This document shows, in pieces, positions 1 through 8,544 of a stretch of 20,288 nt of DNA; within the stretch, counting starts at the first letter, position 1, and every line of letters starts with the position of its first letter. The translations under genes were made by a program, and so were the position numbers. The notes under the pieces were generated by a model. The model saw nothing but the letters and a program-made list of their open reading frames with translations. It had not been told where the DNA came from and made no database searches. Source of the stretch: Bacteroidales bacterium UBA1745 (GTDB lineage Bacteria; Bacteroidota; Bacteroidia; Bacteroidales; UBA932); NCBI GenBank assembly GCA_002314885.1, contig DCHT01000033.1, positions 15,879 through 36,166 of the forward strand. The letters are read 5' to 3'.

Positions 1-2018
1 TTGTCCCAGGCACCGCCTGAGTTGGCCATGAAGATGGCGAGCACGAAGCCTGCGCCGAGACCGCCGATGAGCAGACCCATCACGCCGGCAACGCCGAGGA
101 CGATGCCCACGAGGATAGGAACGATGATGGCGATGAGGGATGGCAGGATCATCTCGTGCTGAGCGGCCTTGGTGGAGATTTCCACGCAGCGCTTGTAGTC
201 AGGAGTACCCTCACCGGTGAGGATGCCCTTGATCTCGCGGAACTGACGGCGCACCTCGATGACCATCTTGCCGGCAGCGCGGCCGACAGCGTTCATAGTG
301 AGGCCGCAGAAGAGGAATGCCATCATAGAACCGATGAACACGCCTGCGAGGACGGTAGGGTTCATAAGGCTGACATTGTATTCTGCGAGTACGTCGATGA
401 TGCTTGCTGAGGCAGCGTCCACACCGTTGATGAGGGCGCCTGCAGTGCGGGACACGGCGATCTTGATCTCCTCGATGTAAGATGCGAGGAGAGCGAGGGC
501 GGTGAGAGCTGCGGAACCGATGGCAAAGCCCTTGCCGGTGGCGGCAGTGGTGTTGCCGAGGGCGTCGAGAACGTCGGTGCGCTCGCGAACCTGAGGCTCG
601 AGCTCTGACATCTGGGCGTTGCCGCCAGCATTGTCGGCGATAGGGCCGTAAGCGTCAGTTGCCAGGGTGATGCCGAGGGTGGAGAGCATTCCGACTGCGG
701 CGATTGCCACACCGTAGAGGCCCTTGGAGAGGTTAGCTGCGTCCATCATACTCTTCACGTCGAAACCGATGGCGCAGAGGTATGCAAGCACGATGGCGCA
801 TACGATTGCGATCACAGGGATGGCGGTTGAGAGCATACCGAGACCTACACCGCTGATGATGACGGTGGCAGGACCGGTCTGTGCAGACTCTGCAAGCTTC
901 TGGGTTGGCTTGTAGGAATGGGAGGTGTAGTACTCAGTTGCCTTTCCGATCACAACGCCTGCCACGAGGCCGGCTACGACGGAGAGGGAGAGATGCCACC
1001 AGTCATTGCTCTGGGTGCCGAACACGAGGGCGAGGATGCCGAAGGTTGCCACTGCACTGAGGATGGCTGCGAGGTTGGTGCCGACGCTCATAGACTTGAG
1101 GAGCTGGGCCATACCTGCACCTTCCTTGGTGCGTACGGTGAAGATGCTGGCTACAGAGAGGAGCACGCCGACTGCTGCGATGAGCATAGGAGCGGCAATT
1201 GCCTTCATCTGCATCTCAGGGCCGAGGGCATAGAATGCGGACGCACCGAGAGCCATAGTGGACAGGATTGAACCACAATATGACTCATAGAGGTCTGCAC
1301 CCATACCGGCCACGTCACCTACGTTGTCGCCTACATTGTCGGCGATGGTTGCAGGGTTGCGAGGGTCGTCCTCAGGAAGGTCGGTCTCGACCTTGCCCAC
1401 GAGGTCGGCTCCTACGTCTGCGGCCTTGGTGTAGATACCGCCGCCCACACGGGCGAAGAGGGCCTGGGTGGATGCACCCATTCCGAAGGTAAGCATCGTG
1501 GTGGTGATGACGACGAGCTTCTGCGCGTCGGAAGCCTCAACGACGAAGGCATTGAGGATGAGCCACCAGATGGCGATGTCAAGCAGACCGAGGCCGACTA
1601 CGGTCAGGCCCATCACTGCGCCTGAGCGGAATGCGACCTTGAGGCCGGAGTTGAGGGATATCCTCGCTGCTGCGGCAGTCCTGCCGGAGGCGAAGGTTGC
1701 AGTCTTCATTCCGATGAAGCCAGCCAGGCCGGAGAAGAAACCACCGGTGAGGAAGGCGAACGGAACCCAACTGTTCTGTACGTGGAAAACATAGGCTAGA
1801 ACAGCAAAGATGGCAGCCAGTACGACGAATACTATGGATACTATCTTATACTGCTGTTTGAGATAGGCCATTGCGCCCTCGCGAACGAACTTCGCGATCT
1901 GGCGCATGGTTGGGGTGCCCTCGTCTTTCTTCTTCATCTGAGCATAGAAGACTGCCGCAAAAGCAAGGGCAATCAAGGATGCCGCGAGGACACAAAATGG
2001 AACCAATTGGAGATTCAT
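1..2018 (-). CDS. hppA: Membrane-bound K+-dependent cation-pumping pyrophosphatase (partial, C-terminus beyond left edge)
   Basis: Polytopic inner-membrane pump that hydrolyses pyrophosphate and exports Na+ and/or H+. Seen: 672 codons from ATG at 2016-2018, very hydrophobic throughout; the catalytic DVGADLVGKVE motif at residues 201-211; the acidic PEDDPRNPATIAD loop from 215; DNVGDNVGD around 227-235; DAYGPIADNAGG at 455-466; and GNTTAATGKG at 488-497. Family members are usually about 700 to 760 residues, so only the last few tens, after the MANSGGAWD motif, are missing. Known: alanine at 492 and glycine at 495 mark the K+-dependent class, where K+-independent enzymes carry Lys and Thr. The DLYES glutamate and overall similarity to the Thermotoga enzyme suggest Na+ transport, but ion choice is inferred. 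It starts 10 bases after the stop of the upstream lipoprotein gene, with no clear promoter between, so it probably belongs to the SusCD operon. Confidence 0.96.
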   Translation of the reverse strand, partial: MNLQLVPFCVLAASLIALAFAAVFYAQMKKKDEGTPTMRQIAKFVREGAMAYLKQQYKIVSIVFVVLAAIFAVLAYVFHVQNSWVPFAFLTGGFFSGLAGFIGMKTATFASGRTAAAARISLNSGLKVAFRSGAVMGLTVVGLGLLDIAIWWLILNAFVVEASDAQKLVVITTTMLTFGMGASTQALFARVGGGIYTKAADVGADLVGKVETDLPEDDPRNPATIADNVGDNVGDVAGMGADLYESYCGSILSTMALGASAFYALGPEMQMKAIAAPMLIAAVGVLLSVASIFTVRTKEGAGMAQLLKSMSVGTNLAAILSAVATFGILALVFGTQSNDWWHLSLSVVAGLVAGVVIGKATEYYTSHSYKPTQKLAESAQTGPATVIISGVGLGMLSTAIPVIAIVCAIVLAYLCAIGFDVKSMMDAANLSKGLYGVAIAAVGMLSTLGITLATDAYGPIADNAGGNAQMSELEPQVRERTDVLDALGNTTAATGKGFAIGSAALTALALLASYIEEIKIAVSRTAGALINGVDAASASIIDVLAEYNVSLMNPTVLAGVFIGSMMAFLFCGLTMNAVGRAAGKMVIEVRRQFREIKGILTGEGTPDYKRCVEISTKAAQHEMILPSLIAIIVPILVGIVLGVAGVMGLLIGGLGAGFVLAIFMANSGGAWD

Positions 2019-2028
2019 ATTCTAACTT

Positions 2029-4518
2029 TTACTTATTGTAGCGGATTGCGAAGTAGCTGAGGTTGCTTGCGTGCTCACTGGCAAGAGAAGTTCCCTTTGA
2101 GCTGCCGTTGAGAACAGCGTTCGCATAGTCTGCGCCATCGGAGCAGATGTTGCTGATTGGATGGAGACGGATGTACACCTCTTCCTGTCCGAGGATTTCG
2201 GTAGGCAGATCGAAGTTGATGCCCTTGTATGCCACGATTGAAGAGTACAGGGTATTGGACCAGACTGATACGTCAGGAATGGTGTAATCTCCGATAGTGT
2301 GCCACTGGTTGTCATCCTCCGGATCCTGGGACTCGGTGTAGGACCACTCTGCCCTCCAGAAACGAGGCGAGAACCAGGACTGCTGGGTATTCATCACATA
2401 GATCTGCATTGAGACGTGAGAGCTGGAAATGCCCTTGGTGGAGAACTTGACGAGCCAGGAGTAGAAGCGGTTCGTGTCGTCATTCCACCAGAAATGATTT
2501 GCGGCAGAGAGGAAGCAGGATCCGTATGCGTTGCCCTTTCCACGCATACTGGTCGAGCCATTGTAGTTGATGGCGTTGATATATGCGGAATTGGTTGCAT
2601 TGGACTCTGACCAGCCTGCGGCACCGTAGCCTGCATATTTGTTGGATGCATACTGGCCGCACCATTCGATGGTGCCGTCTGGATTCTGGCTGACGAGGTC
2701 TGACATCGCAGCATTGTAATGCTCCTTGGTCGGATCGAGCACGATGCCCACGCCGTTCTTGTTGCCATAGTTGGCACCGAACTGATAGTTGACGTTATTG
2801 CCGGTTGGGCCAAGGTAGTCGTATGTACCACCGCCCCAGCAGTGAATCTTGTAAGTGGCCTGAGTGTAGTCCAGATTAGCATCGCCCGTGTACTTCTCAC
2901 AGTAGGTGTGAGTGAGCCAGCCGTTCTCTCCGTAGGTAGGACGAAGCACGCCCTCTTCGCTGTCCGGATTGACAAAGCGATACTCGCAGAGAAGGGCGGA
3001 GAAGCTGTCCTCTACGCTGTTGTTCATCTGGCCCCAGATGTCCTCCTTGGACTGGTGGCGGATGCTGTAGCGGCCGATGTTGGCGAGAGTAGGGTCGTCG
3101 TCCATATCGGCAGGGTCGGCACCGTTGCGCCATTCGAAGCGGGAGAAGCGCTCGTGTACGATGACACCGGAAAGCTTGCCTGAACCGTAAGGGAGACGGG
3201 TTCCGTCGCTGCGGTACTTGCAGTTGGTGTTGGTGATCATATACATAGAGTTGCCGTTGATATCACGCACGAGGAGCGGATACTTGGCAATACGGTGAGC
3301 ACCGGTCGCAATGGTGTAACCTTCGTTGGTAGGACAGATGGAGCCCTTGCGGATAGGGAATTCCACATCCTTGAGGCTGACGTAAGTGTAGATGTCAGCG
3401 TCGGTGAGCTCCTGCATATACTTCTCCTTCACAGGAATGTCTGACTTGGAGCCTGCAATCTGGGATACGATCATCGCCTTGGTGACGCGGGAGAGGATAT
3501 ATCTCTCCGGCTCATCCTTCTGGGTGAGGATGGCACCGTGGAGGAGGATCTGAGCGCAGTCATACTGGTTGAGGATGTTGTCGTCGATGGATGCCATCTC
3601 AATCATTATACCTCTTGAGCCGTCCTTTGCCTCGAAATAGACAGTCTTCTTGCTGATGTCATAGTTGATGGTGGAGGTTGTTACCTGCTCGTTCTCACCG
3701 GCATTCCAGCTTTCCCTGTTGCTGACCACATAGCCCTCTACGATAACGTAATCGTCAATGGCCTTTCCAGTGGAGTACTGGTTGATGAACTCGTCGAAGG
3801 CGAGCACCTGTCCGAGACCTTCCTTGGCGTTGCGCTGAACGAGGTTGACGAGGATGGATACCTTGTCGCCCCAGCCATCGGTGAAGGAGAAGGTTACGGC
3901 CGCAGTACGAGGCTTAACCTCTTCCGGATTGGCATCAGTGGTGATTTCGAGGGTGCAGGCAGTCGAACCGTATGGATCCTCGGCAATGTTGGTGTCAGTG
4001 ATCCAGCCGGCATTGTTCTCGTCGGAGTACTCAATCTTCACGTCCATATACTCGAAAGGCACGTTGGTGGTGACTGCGGTGGATGACATTCCACCGGCGC
4101 CAGCTACGATGACCGAAGAGTTATTCAGTGAAAGCACTGCATCGATGAGACCTTTCTGCTTCACATAGATGGTGTCCCTGCGGGAGTCCACGTCGCTGCA
4201 GAACACGAGACCTGCGGAACGCTTGAACTCTTCATTGAAACCGCATTCCACGGTCAGGGTGCCGTCTCCGTTGCCGGTGCGGCTGCTCAGTGCGATCCAG
4301 TTCTGGTCGTCCTTGAGGTCCTCGATGTGGAATTCACCGTTGGAGTAGTACGGAATGTCCACCGTACAGGCATCAGCGTCGACGACATATTCCTTCGTAG
4401 GAACACCGAGTTCCACGAGGTCGATCTTGGCCGAGTCGTCGATCTCGCAGGACTGCAGGGAGAAACCTGCAGCCACAGCGAGGGCGATTGAAGCGTATTT
4501 GAATATTCTATTCTTCAT
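2029..4518 (-). CDS. Surface lipoprotein with BACON-like repeats and a DUF5689-like domain (distal paralogue)
   Basis: 829-residue exported lipoprotein, probably on the cell surface; no enzymatic motif seen. The signal peptide ends in LQSC with the lipidated Cys at 24, followed by acidic EIDD, which resembles the surface-export signal of Bacteroidota lipoproteins. Two Ig-like BACON-type segments (about 33-123 and 125-229) are followed by a beta-rich region like DUF5689 (about 236-495), recognisable by YTYVSLKDVEF at 377-387 and MITNTNC at 427-433. The C-terminal region (about 505-829) is Trp- and Tyr-rich and looks like a jelly-roll binding domain. It lies 12 bases after a paralogue of the same layout and 10 bases before hppA. 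BACON domains are usually binding or spacer modules, so a substrate-capture role for SusCD is inferred. The DUF5689 name is from memory of the pattern, not a search. Confidence 0.85.
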   Translation of the reverse strand: MKNRIFKYASIALAVAAGFSLQSCEIDDSAKIDLVELGVPTKEYVVDADACTVDIPYYSNGEFHIEDLKDDQNWIALSSRTGNGDGTLTVECGFNEEFKRSAGLVFCSDVDSRRDTIYVKQKGLIDAVLSLNNSSVIVAGAGGMSSTAVTTNVPFEYMDVKIEYSDENNAGWITDTNIAEDPYGSTACTLEITTDANPEEVKPRTAAVTFSFTDGWGDKVSILVNLVQRNAKEGLGQVLAFDEFINQYSTGKAIDDYVIVEGYVVSNRESWNAGENEQVTTSTINYDISKKTVYFEAKDGSRGIMIEMASIDDNILNQYDCAQILLHGAILTQKDEPERYILSRVTKAMIVSQIAGSKSDIPVKEKYMQELTDADIYTYVSLKDVEFPIRKGSICPTNEGYTIATGAHRIAKYPLLVRDINGNSMYMITNTNCKYRSDGTRLPYGSGKLSGVIVHERFSRFEWRNGADPADMDDDPTLANIGRYSIRHQSKEDIWGQMNNSVEDSFSALLCEYRFVNPDSEEGVLRPTYGENGWLTHTYCEKYTGDANLDYTQATYKIHCWGGGTYDYLGPTGNNVNYQFGANYGNKNGVGIVLDPTKEHYNAAMSDLVSQNPDGTIEWCGQYASNKYAGYGAAGWSESNATNSAYINAINYNGSTSMRGKGNAYGSCFLSAANHFWWNDDTNRFYSWLVKFSTKGISSSHVSMQIYVMNTQQSWFSPRFWRAEWSYTESQDPEDDNQWHTIGDYTIPDVSVWSNTLYSSIVAYKGINFDLPTEILGQEEVYIRLHPISNICSDGADYANAVLNGSSKGTSLASEHASNLSYFAIRYNK

Positions 4519-4530
4519 ATTTCTTCATTT

Positions 4531-7014
4531 TTAATTGTAACGAACGGTGATGGTTCCGATACGGATTTCAGTAGCGACGTCAGTGAGAGTACCCTTCTCG
4601 ATGCCGAGGAAGTTCTTGTAGCTGTCGTCGGATACTGCGCTTGGATTCGGGTTGATATCCGTCACCTTGTCGGCTACCTGGACGCGGATCACGACGTTCT
4701 CCTTGTTGAAGCACTCGTTAGGGAGCTTGCGGAGATGGTCCTTGAAGCCTGGGCAGGAGTCCTGTGAGGTGGTGGTCCACCATACGATAGAACGGTTCTT
4801 GATGATCTCGCAGTCAGGAACATCATTGAAAGTGGCACCGCCGTCAACGGAATAACGCAGCTTCCAATGGGCTGGGGAGTTGAGGGTGGTGTTACCCATT
4901 GCTCCGTGGTTCCAGACGATACCGAATACCATATTGGATCCGATGATGCCTGAAGTAGAGAAGCTGAGGTCGAAGTATCTGCCCTCATCGTTGGTGAAGT
5001 CCCACCAGCTGTTGGTCAGCTTGAGGGCAGCGTTGGCAGCAAGACCCTTCTGGTTGGAAGTTGCGCCGCCGTTTCCGCCGTCTTTGTCTCGACCGTTGTA
5101 GGTGTTGTTGAAGTCAGATGCTGCGGCCGCGGTTGCTGAATAGATGTTCATCGAGCCTGTGCCGACCTCTGGAGCCGTATCAGCCTTGTAGTCATTCCAG
5201 TTCCATTCCACGAGGGTGGTGCTGAACTTGCTGCCATTGAGCTGGATGTCTTCCGGAGCCATATAGCGGAGCTGATAGCGTCCGCAGTCGCCGTAGCGGT
5301 TGGTAACCTGCTGCTCTGCGACAACGATGCCCACGAAGGTACCTGAACCCTGAGGTACGATAGAACCCCAGTTGCGGTCCCACTTGGTCTTGCAAGACGC
5401 AGAAGTGTCATCTGCACCGCCGCGCCTCCAAGTACAGTTGGCGTTGGTGAGCATATAGATCACGCTGCCGTCCTTGTCAGTACAGAGGAGAGGTGAAACA
5501 TCCCAGCGAGGGGTGGAAGCAGATCCGGAGAATGGGTTGGCGGTCTCCTTCAAGGAGTAACCGTCAGTAGCGTTCGTGTAAGCACCGTCCTTGCACATAA
5601 TCTCGACGTCCTTGACATTCACGAGAGTGTAGATGTCGTCGTCGGTGAGTTCTGCGATGGTCTTGTACTTAGGAGCGAGCTTGGATGCGTCGCCAGCCTC
5701 GGAGAAGATGATGTTTTCAGCGGTGATGCCGGAGATCTGATACCTGTCAGGGTTGCTTTCCTTGGAGAGGGTAAGGCCCTTGAGGGCGATCCAAACCTTG
5801 GTATAGCGGGCGATCTCAGCATCGGTTTCTGTAGCAAAAGTGAGGCGGAAGCCATACTTGCCATCGACGCTCTGGAGATAAGCGGTCCTCTTCTGGATGC
5901 TTCTGTCGAAGTAGAACTGCTTGGTCTGCTCGGACTCGATGATGTTAGGGCTGGTGTAGTCACTTATGATATAGCCTTCGAGATAGTTGACAACGCTGAT
6001 CTCACCAGGAGCGAGAGCACGTACGTCAGCAGCGGAAATCTCGCGAGGGAATACCTTCTGGTTCACAGTGTAGGTTGCACCTACCTGGTTGCCGTCGGCG
6101 TCAGAGTAGGACAGGGCGATGTTTCCTGTGCGGACTTCCTCGCCGTCGTTCACAGAGACCTTGAAGACGAGGCCCTCTGAAGTAAGCTTGACACCGCTGA
6201 TCCAATCCACGTCCACCTCGTAGTCGATGGTGCTGTTGTAAGGCCAGATGTTGTTCTCATAAGCAGGGACAACGATTTCGGCAGCGGCGCCGTCAACGGT
6301 TCCGGAAGTCTCGGCGAGCCTGAAGGCCGGGTCGAAGGCGGTCTGGGTTACGATGAGAGCCGCAGTCACAGGAGTGGTGGCCTTAGGGTCATTCACCACG
6401 AAATTGACATAGGCGATACGAGGCTCCTCGAGGGTGTTCTCAGCAATGTCGAAGGTGACGCCCTTGCGGGTGATCTTCACATTGGAAATCCACTTTTCGA
6501 TGCTTGCCGGATCGATTTCCTCATCCAGTTCCTCAGCGTATTTCACGGAAGACGAGATGCTTTCGATGCCATAGCGGAGGTTGGTGGAAAGAGGCACGGT
6601 CACGGTAGCCTTGGCCTTGAGATAATTCACTGATGTGTAGTCGAGGAGGAAGGATGCCTCGGTAATGGCACCTGCCTGGACCATCATAACGGTATCCGCT
6701 ACGTTCTGGGACTCGAAGATGATGCCCACCTGCCTTGCAACTGCATAGTTGGCAGAATAGCTGAACACGACGTCGTTGATGCCCTCACCTGAAGTCTTGC
6801 TGAGGGAAGCCCACTTTACCGGTTCGGTCAGACGGGCAGTCCACGCACCGTTGGAATAAACCATCACGTGGGTCGAACCCGCAGCCTGCTTGAGGTTGAC
6901 CAGGCGGGAGGACACAGACATAGGACGGTCGAATTCGAACGGCTTGTCGCACGCGGCCACTGCAAGAAGAAGCGCAGCCGCCAATGTGAACAGTCTTATA
7001 TTCTTGATTTTCAT
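4531..7014 (-). CDS. Surface lipoprotein with three BACON-like repeats and a DUF5689-like domain (proximal paralogue)
   Basis: 827-residue exported lipoprotein, probably a SusE/F-position surface binding protein for the SusCD transporter. The signal peptide ends AVAAC with the lipidated Cys at 22. Three BACON-like Ig segments (about 33-114, 118-225 and 228-320) precede a DUF5689-like region (about 325-590) with YTLVNVKDVEI at 462-472 and MLTNANC at 521-527. The C-terminal domain (about 600-827) carries NSWWDFTNDEGRYFDLSFST from 668 and ends TITVRYN. These features line up with the next gene downstream, so the two are tandem paralogues, this one having an extra Ig repeat. It lies 12 bases after SusD. 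No catalytic residues are visible. The ligand is unknown; the DUF5689-like part could be an OB-like binding fold, which is speculation without structure prediction. Confidence 0.85.
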   Translation of the reverse strand: MKIKNIRLFTLAAALLLAVAACDKPFEFDRPMSVSSRLVNLKQAAGSTHVMVYSNGAWTARLTEPVKWASLSKTSGEGINDVVFSYSANYAVARQVGIIFESQNVADTVMMVQAGAITEASFLLDYTSVNYLKAKATVTVPLSTNLRYGIESISSSVKYAEELDEEIDPASIEKWISNVKITRKGVTFDIAENTLEEPRIAYVNFVVNDPKATTPVTAALIVTQTAFDPAFRLAETSGTVDGAAAEIVVPAYENNIWPYNSTIDYEVDVDWISGVKLTSEGLVFKVSVNDGEEVRTGNIALSYSDADGNQVGATYTVNQKVFPREISAADVRALAPGEISVVNYLEGYIISDYTSPNIIESEQTKQFYFDRSIQKRTAYLQSVDGKYGFRLTFATETDAEIARYTKVWIALKGLTLSKESNPDRYQISGITAENIIFSEAGDASKLAPKYKTIAELTDDDIYTLVNVKDVEIMCKDGAYTNATDGYSLKETANPFSGSASTPRWDVSPLLCTDKDGSVIYMLTNANCTWRRGGADDTSASCKTKWDRNWGSIVPQGSGTFVGIVVAEQQVTNRYGDCGRYQLRYMAPEDIQLNGSKFSTTLVEWNWNDYKADTAPEVGTGSMNIYSATAAAASDFNNTYNGRDKDGGNGGATSNQKGLAANAALKLTNSWWDFTNDEGRYFDLSFSTSGIIGSNMVFGIVWNHGAMGNTTLNSPAHWKLRYSVDGGATFNDVPDCEIIKNRSIVWWTTTSQDSCPGFKDHLRKLPNECFNKENVVIRVQVADKVTDINPNPSAVSDDSYKNFLGIEKGTLTDVATEIRIGTITVRYN

Positions 7015-7026
7015 AATGTCTGATTT

Positions 7027-8529
7027 TTAGAGTCCGTACTTGTTGTATTCCTTGTTGTCAAGGGCGTACTTGGAGTAGACTACTTCCTTGTCAGGGATAG
7101 GATAGTACTCGTGGCAAGGGCAGCAGTTCTCCTGCCTTGCGGCGTAGTCAGTAGACTCCTTGATGAGCTGATAGAAGGTACCCCAGCGGACGAGGTCGTA
7201 CTTGCGCTGGAACTCGCCGAAGAGTTCGCGTGCACGCTCGTTGCGGATTTCCTCCTGGAGACGGGCGTGGGTACGGTAGTTATAGTCACCGATACCTGCA
7301 CGGTTGCGGGTCTTGTTGAGATATGTGAGGGCAGTTTCGTCCTCATTCTTCTCACAATAGCACTCAGCAGCCATCAGGAGGGCGTCTGCATAACGGAACA
7401 CTTTGTAGTTGTTGCCGTCGGCAGTACCCTGCATATCAGGACACCAGAACTTAGGACCCATCCAAGGACGGGTGTTCACGTTGCTGAACTCGTGGCCGTC
7501 ATAGCCCCAGGCCATATTGTAGTCCTTGCGGATGTCCTGACCCTTCTTGGTCTGGAGACCCTGGCAGAAGAGCACGCACGGACGGGCTGCAGCCCAAGTG
7601 GTGCACTGATTGCCGAGTTCAGGGATCTCTACGCCGTCGAAGGTGGTGACACCGTTGGAGGTCTTACGCGTAGGCATACACACAGCCGCGACGTTGGAGG
7701 TATAGGTAAGACCGCCCTGGGTATAGGTGTGCTGGATCTCGAAGATGGACTCAGGCGTGTTCTTGTTGCGGAACATAACATTCTCAGCGTAATCATACTG
7801 AGAGAAGTCGCCGTAGATCTCCTCGATGTGGGAGATTGCGTCGAGAGCCAGATCCCACTCCTGGTTCCACATAGCCATCTTGGCGAGAATCATCCAACCG
7901 CAGGCAGCACCGAGGCGCTGGCCGTCGTTGTCGCTGGTGCGGGTCTGAGCGGCGAGAGGCAGGATGCTCTGGAGATCGACGATGCAGGAGTCGCGGGTGG
8001 CGCTGGCATCCATTCTGCCGAGCTTGGCAACCTTCAGGAGGGTTTCCTGGTCATTCACGTCATCGAAGTAGAAAGGCACGTTGCCGAAGAAGCAGGTGAG
8101 GTGCCAGTAGAAAAGGGCGCGGAGAGTCTTGGCCTCGCAGAGGAGCTCGATGCGCTGGTCGTCCGTGAGGGACTCGCATTTCTCGATGCCCTGGATGGCA
8201 TAGTTGCACCTCTGGACTCCGAGGTAACCCTGGGTCCACACGGTCTGACCGAAACGAGGCACTGCAGGAGAGATGTCGAGCTGTGCGTCACGGGTTCCGG
8301 AAGGACAGTACATTACGTCGGATACACATTCCACTGCAAGGAAATATGTATAGGTATATATCGACTTGATAGGAATGTAGCAGCTGTTGACTACGGACTG
8401 ACATTCCGAATACTTCCTGAAATAGTTGCCAGGAGTAGAGAGGGAGGAAGTATCCTCCTTGAGTGAGCAAGCCTGGAAAGACAGGGTCATTGCTGCTGCA
8501 AATGCGAAAAGTAAAGCTTTATTCTTCAT
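7027..8529 (-). CDS. SusD/RagB-family nutrient-binding outer-membrane lipoprotein
   Basis: 500-residue lid subunit that captures substrate above the SusC channel. Signal peptide ends SFQAC with lipidated Cys at 21, followed by SLKED, which contains the K-(D/E)2 surface-export signal known in the phylum. SusD hallmarks are clear: RYADALLMAAEC at 379-390, LNKTRNRAG at 404-412, EIRNERARELFGEFQRKYDL at 427-446 and YYPIPDKEV at 475-483 near the C-terminus. Length is typical. It begins 15 bases after SusC, the standard paired arrangement. Odd: I count 21 cysteines, 20 besides the lipidated one, including a CCPC cluster at 469-472, which is many for an exported SusD. The substrate cannot be read from the sequence. 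Confidence 0.95.
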   Translation of the reverse strand: MKNKALLFAFAAAMTLSFQACSLKEDTSSLSTPGNYFRKYSECQSVVNSCYIPIKSIYTYTYFLAVECVSDVMYCPSGTRDAQLDISPAVPRFGQTVWTQGYLGVQRCNYAIQGIEKCESLTDDQRIELLCEAKTLRALFYWHLTCFFGNVPFYFDDVNDQETLLKVAKLGRMDASATRDSCIVDLQSILPLAAQTRTSDNDGQRLGAACGWMILAKMAMWNQEWDLALDAISHIEEIYGDFSQYDYAENVMFRNKNTPESIFEIQHTYTQGGLTYTSNVAAVCMPTRKTSNGVTTFDGVEIPELGNQCTTWAAARPCVLFCQGLQTKKGQDIRKDYNMAWGYDGHEFSNVNTRPWMGPKFWCPDMQGTADGNNYKVFRYADALLMAAECYCEKNEDETALTYLNKTRNRAGIGDYNYRTHARLQEEIRNERARELFGEFQRKYDLVRWGTFYQLIKESTDYAARQENCCPCHEYYPIPDKEVVYSKYALDNKEYNKYGL

Positions 8530-8544
8530 ATTTCTGTCCTCCTG

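Noticed and set aside
2019..2100. TACTTCGC upstream of hppA as a private promoter
   Set aside because: It differs from TAnnTTTG at a core position and has no TTTG at the right spacing.
7111..8466. Long open frame (451 codons) on the plus strand opposite SusD
   Set aside because: It mirrors SusD codon for codon; its length comes from GC-rich third positions, and the product has no recognisable motif, signal or family.
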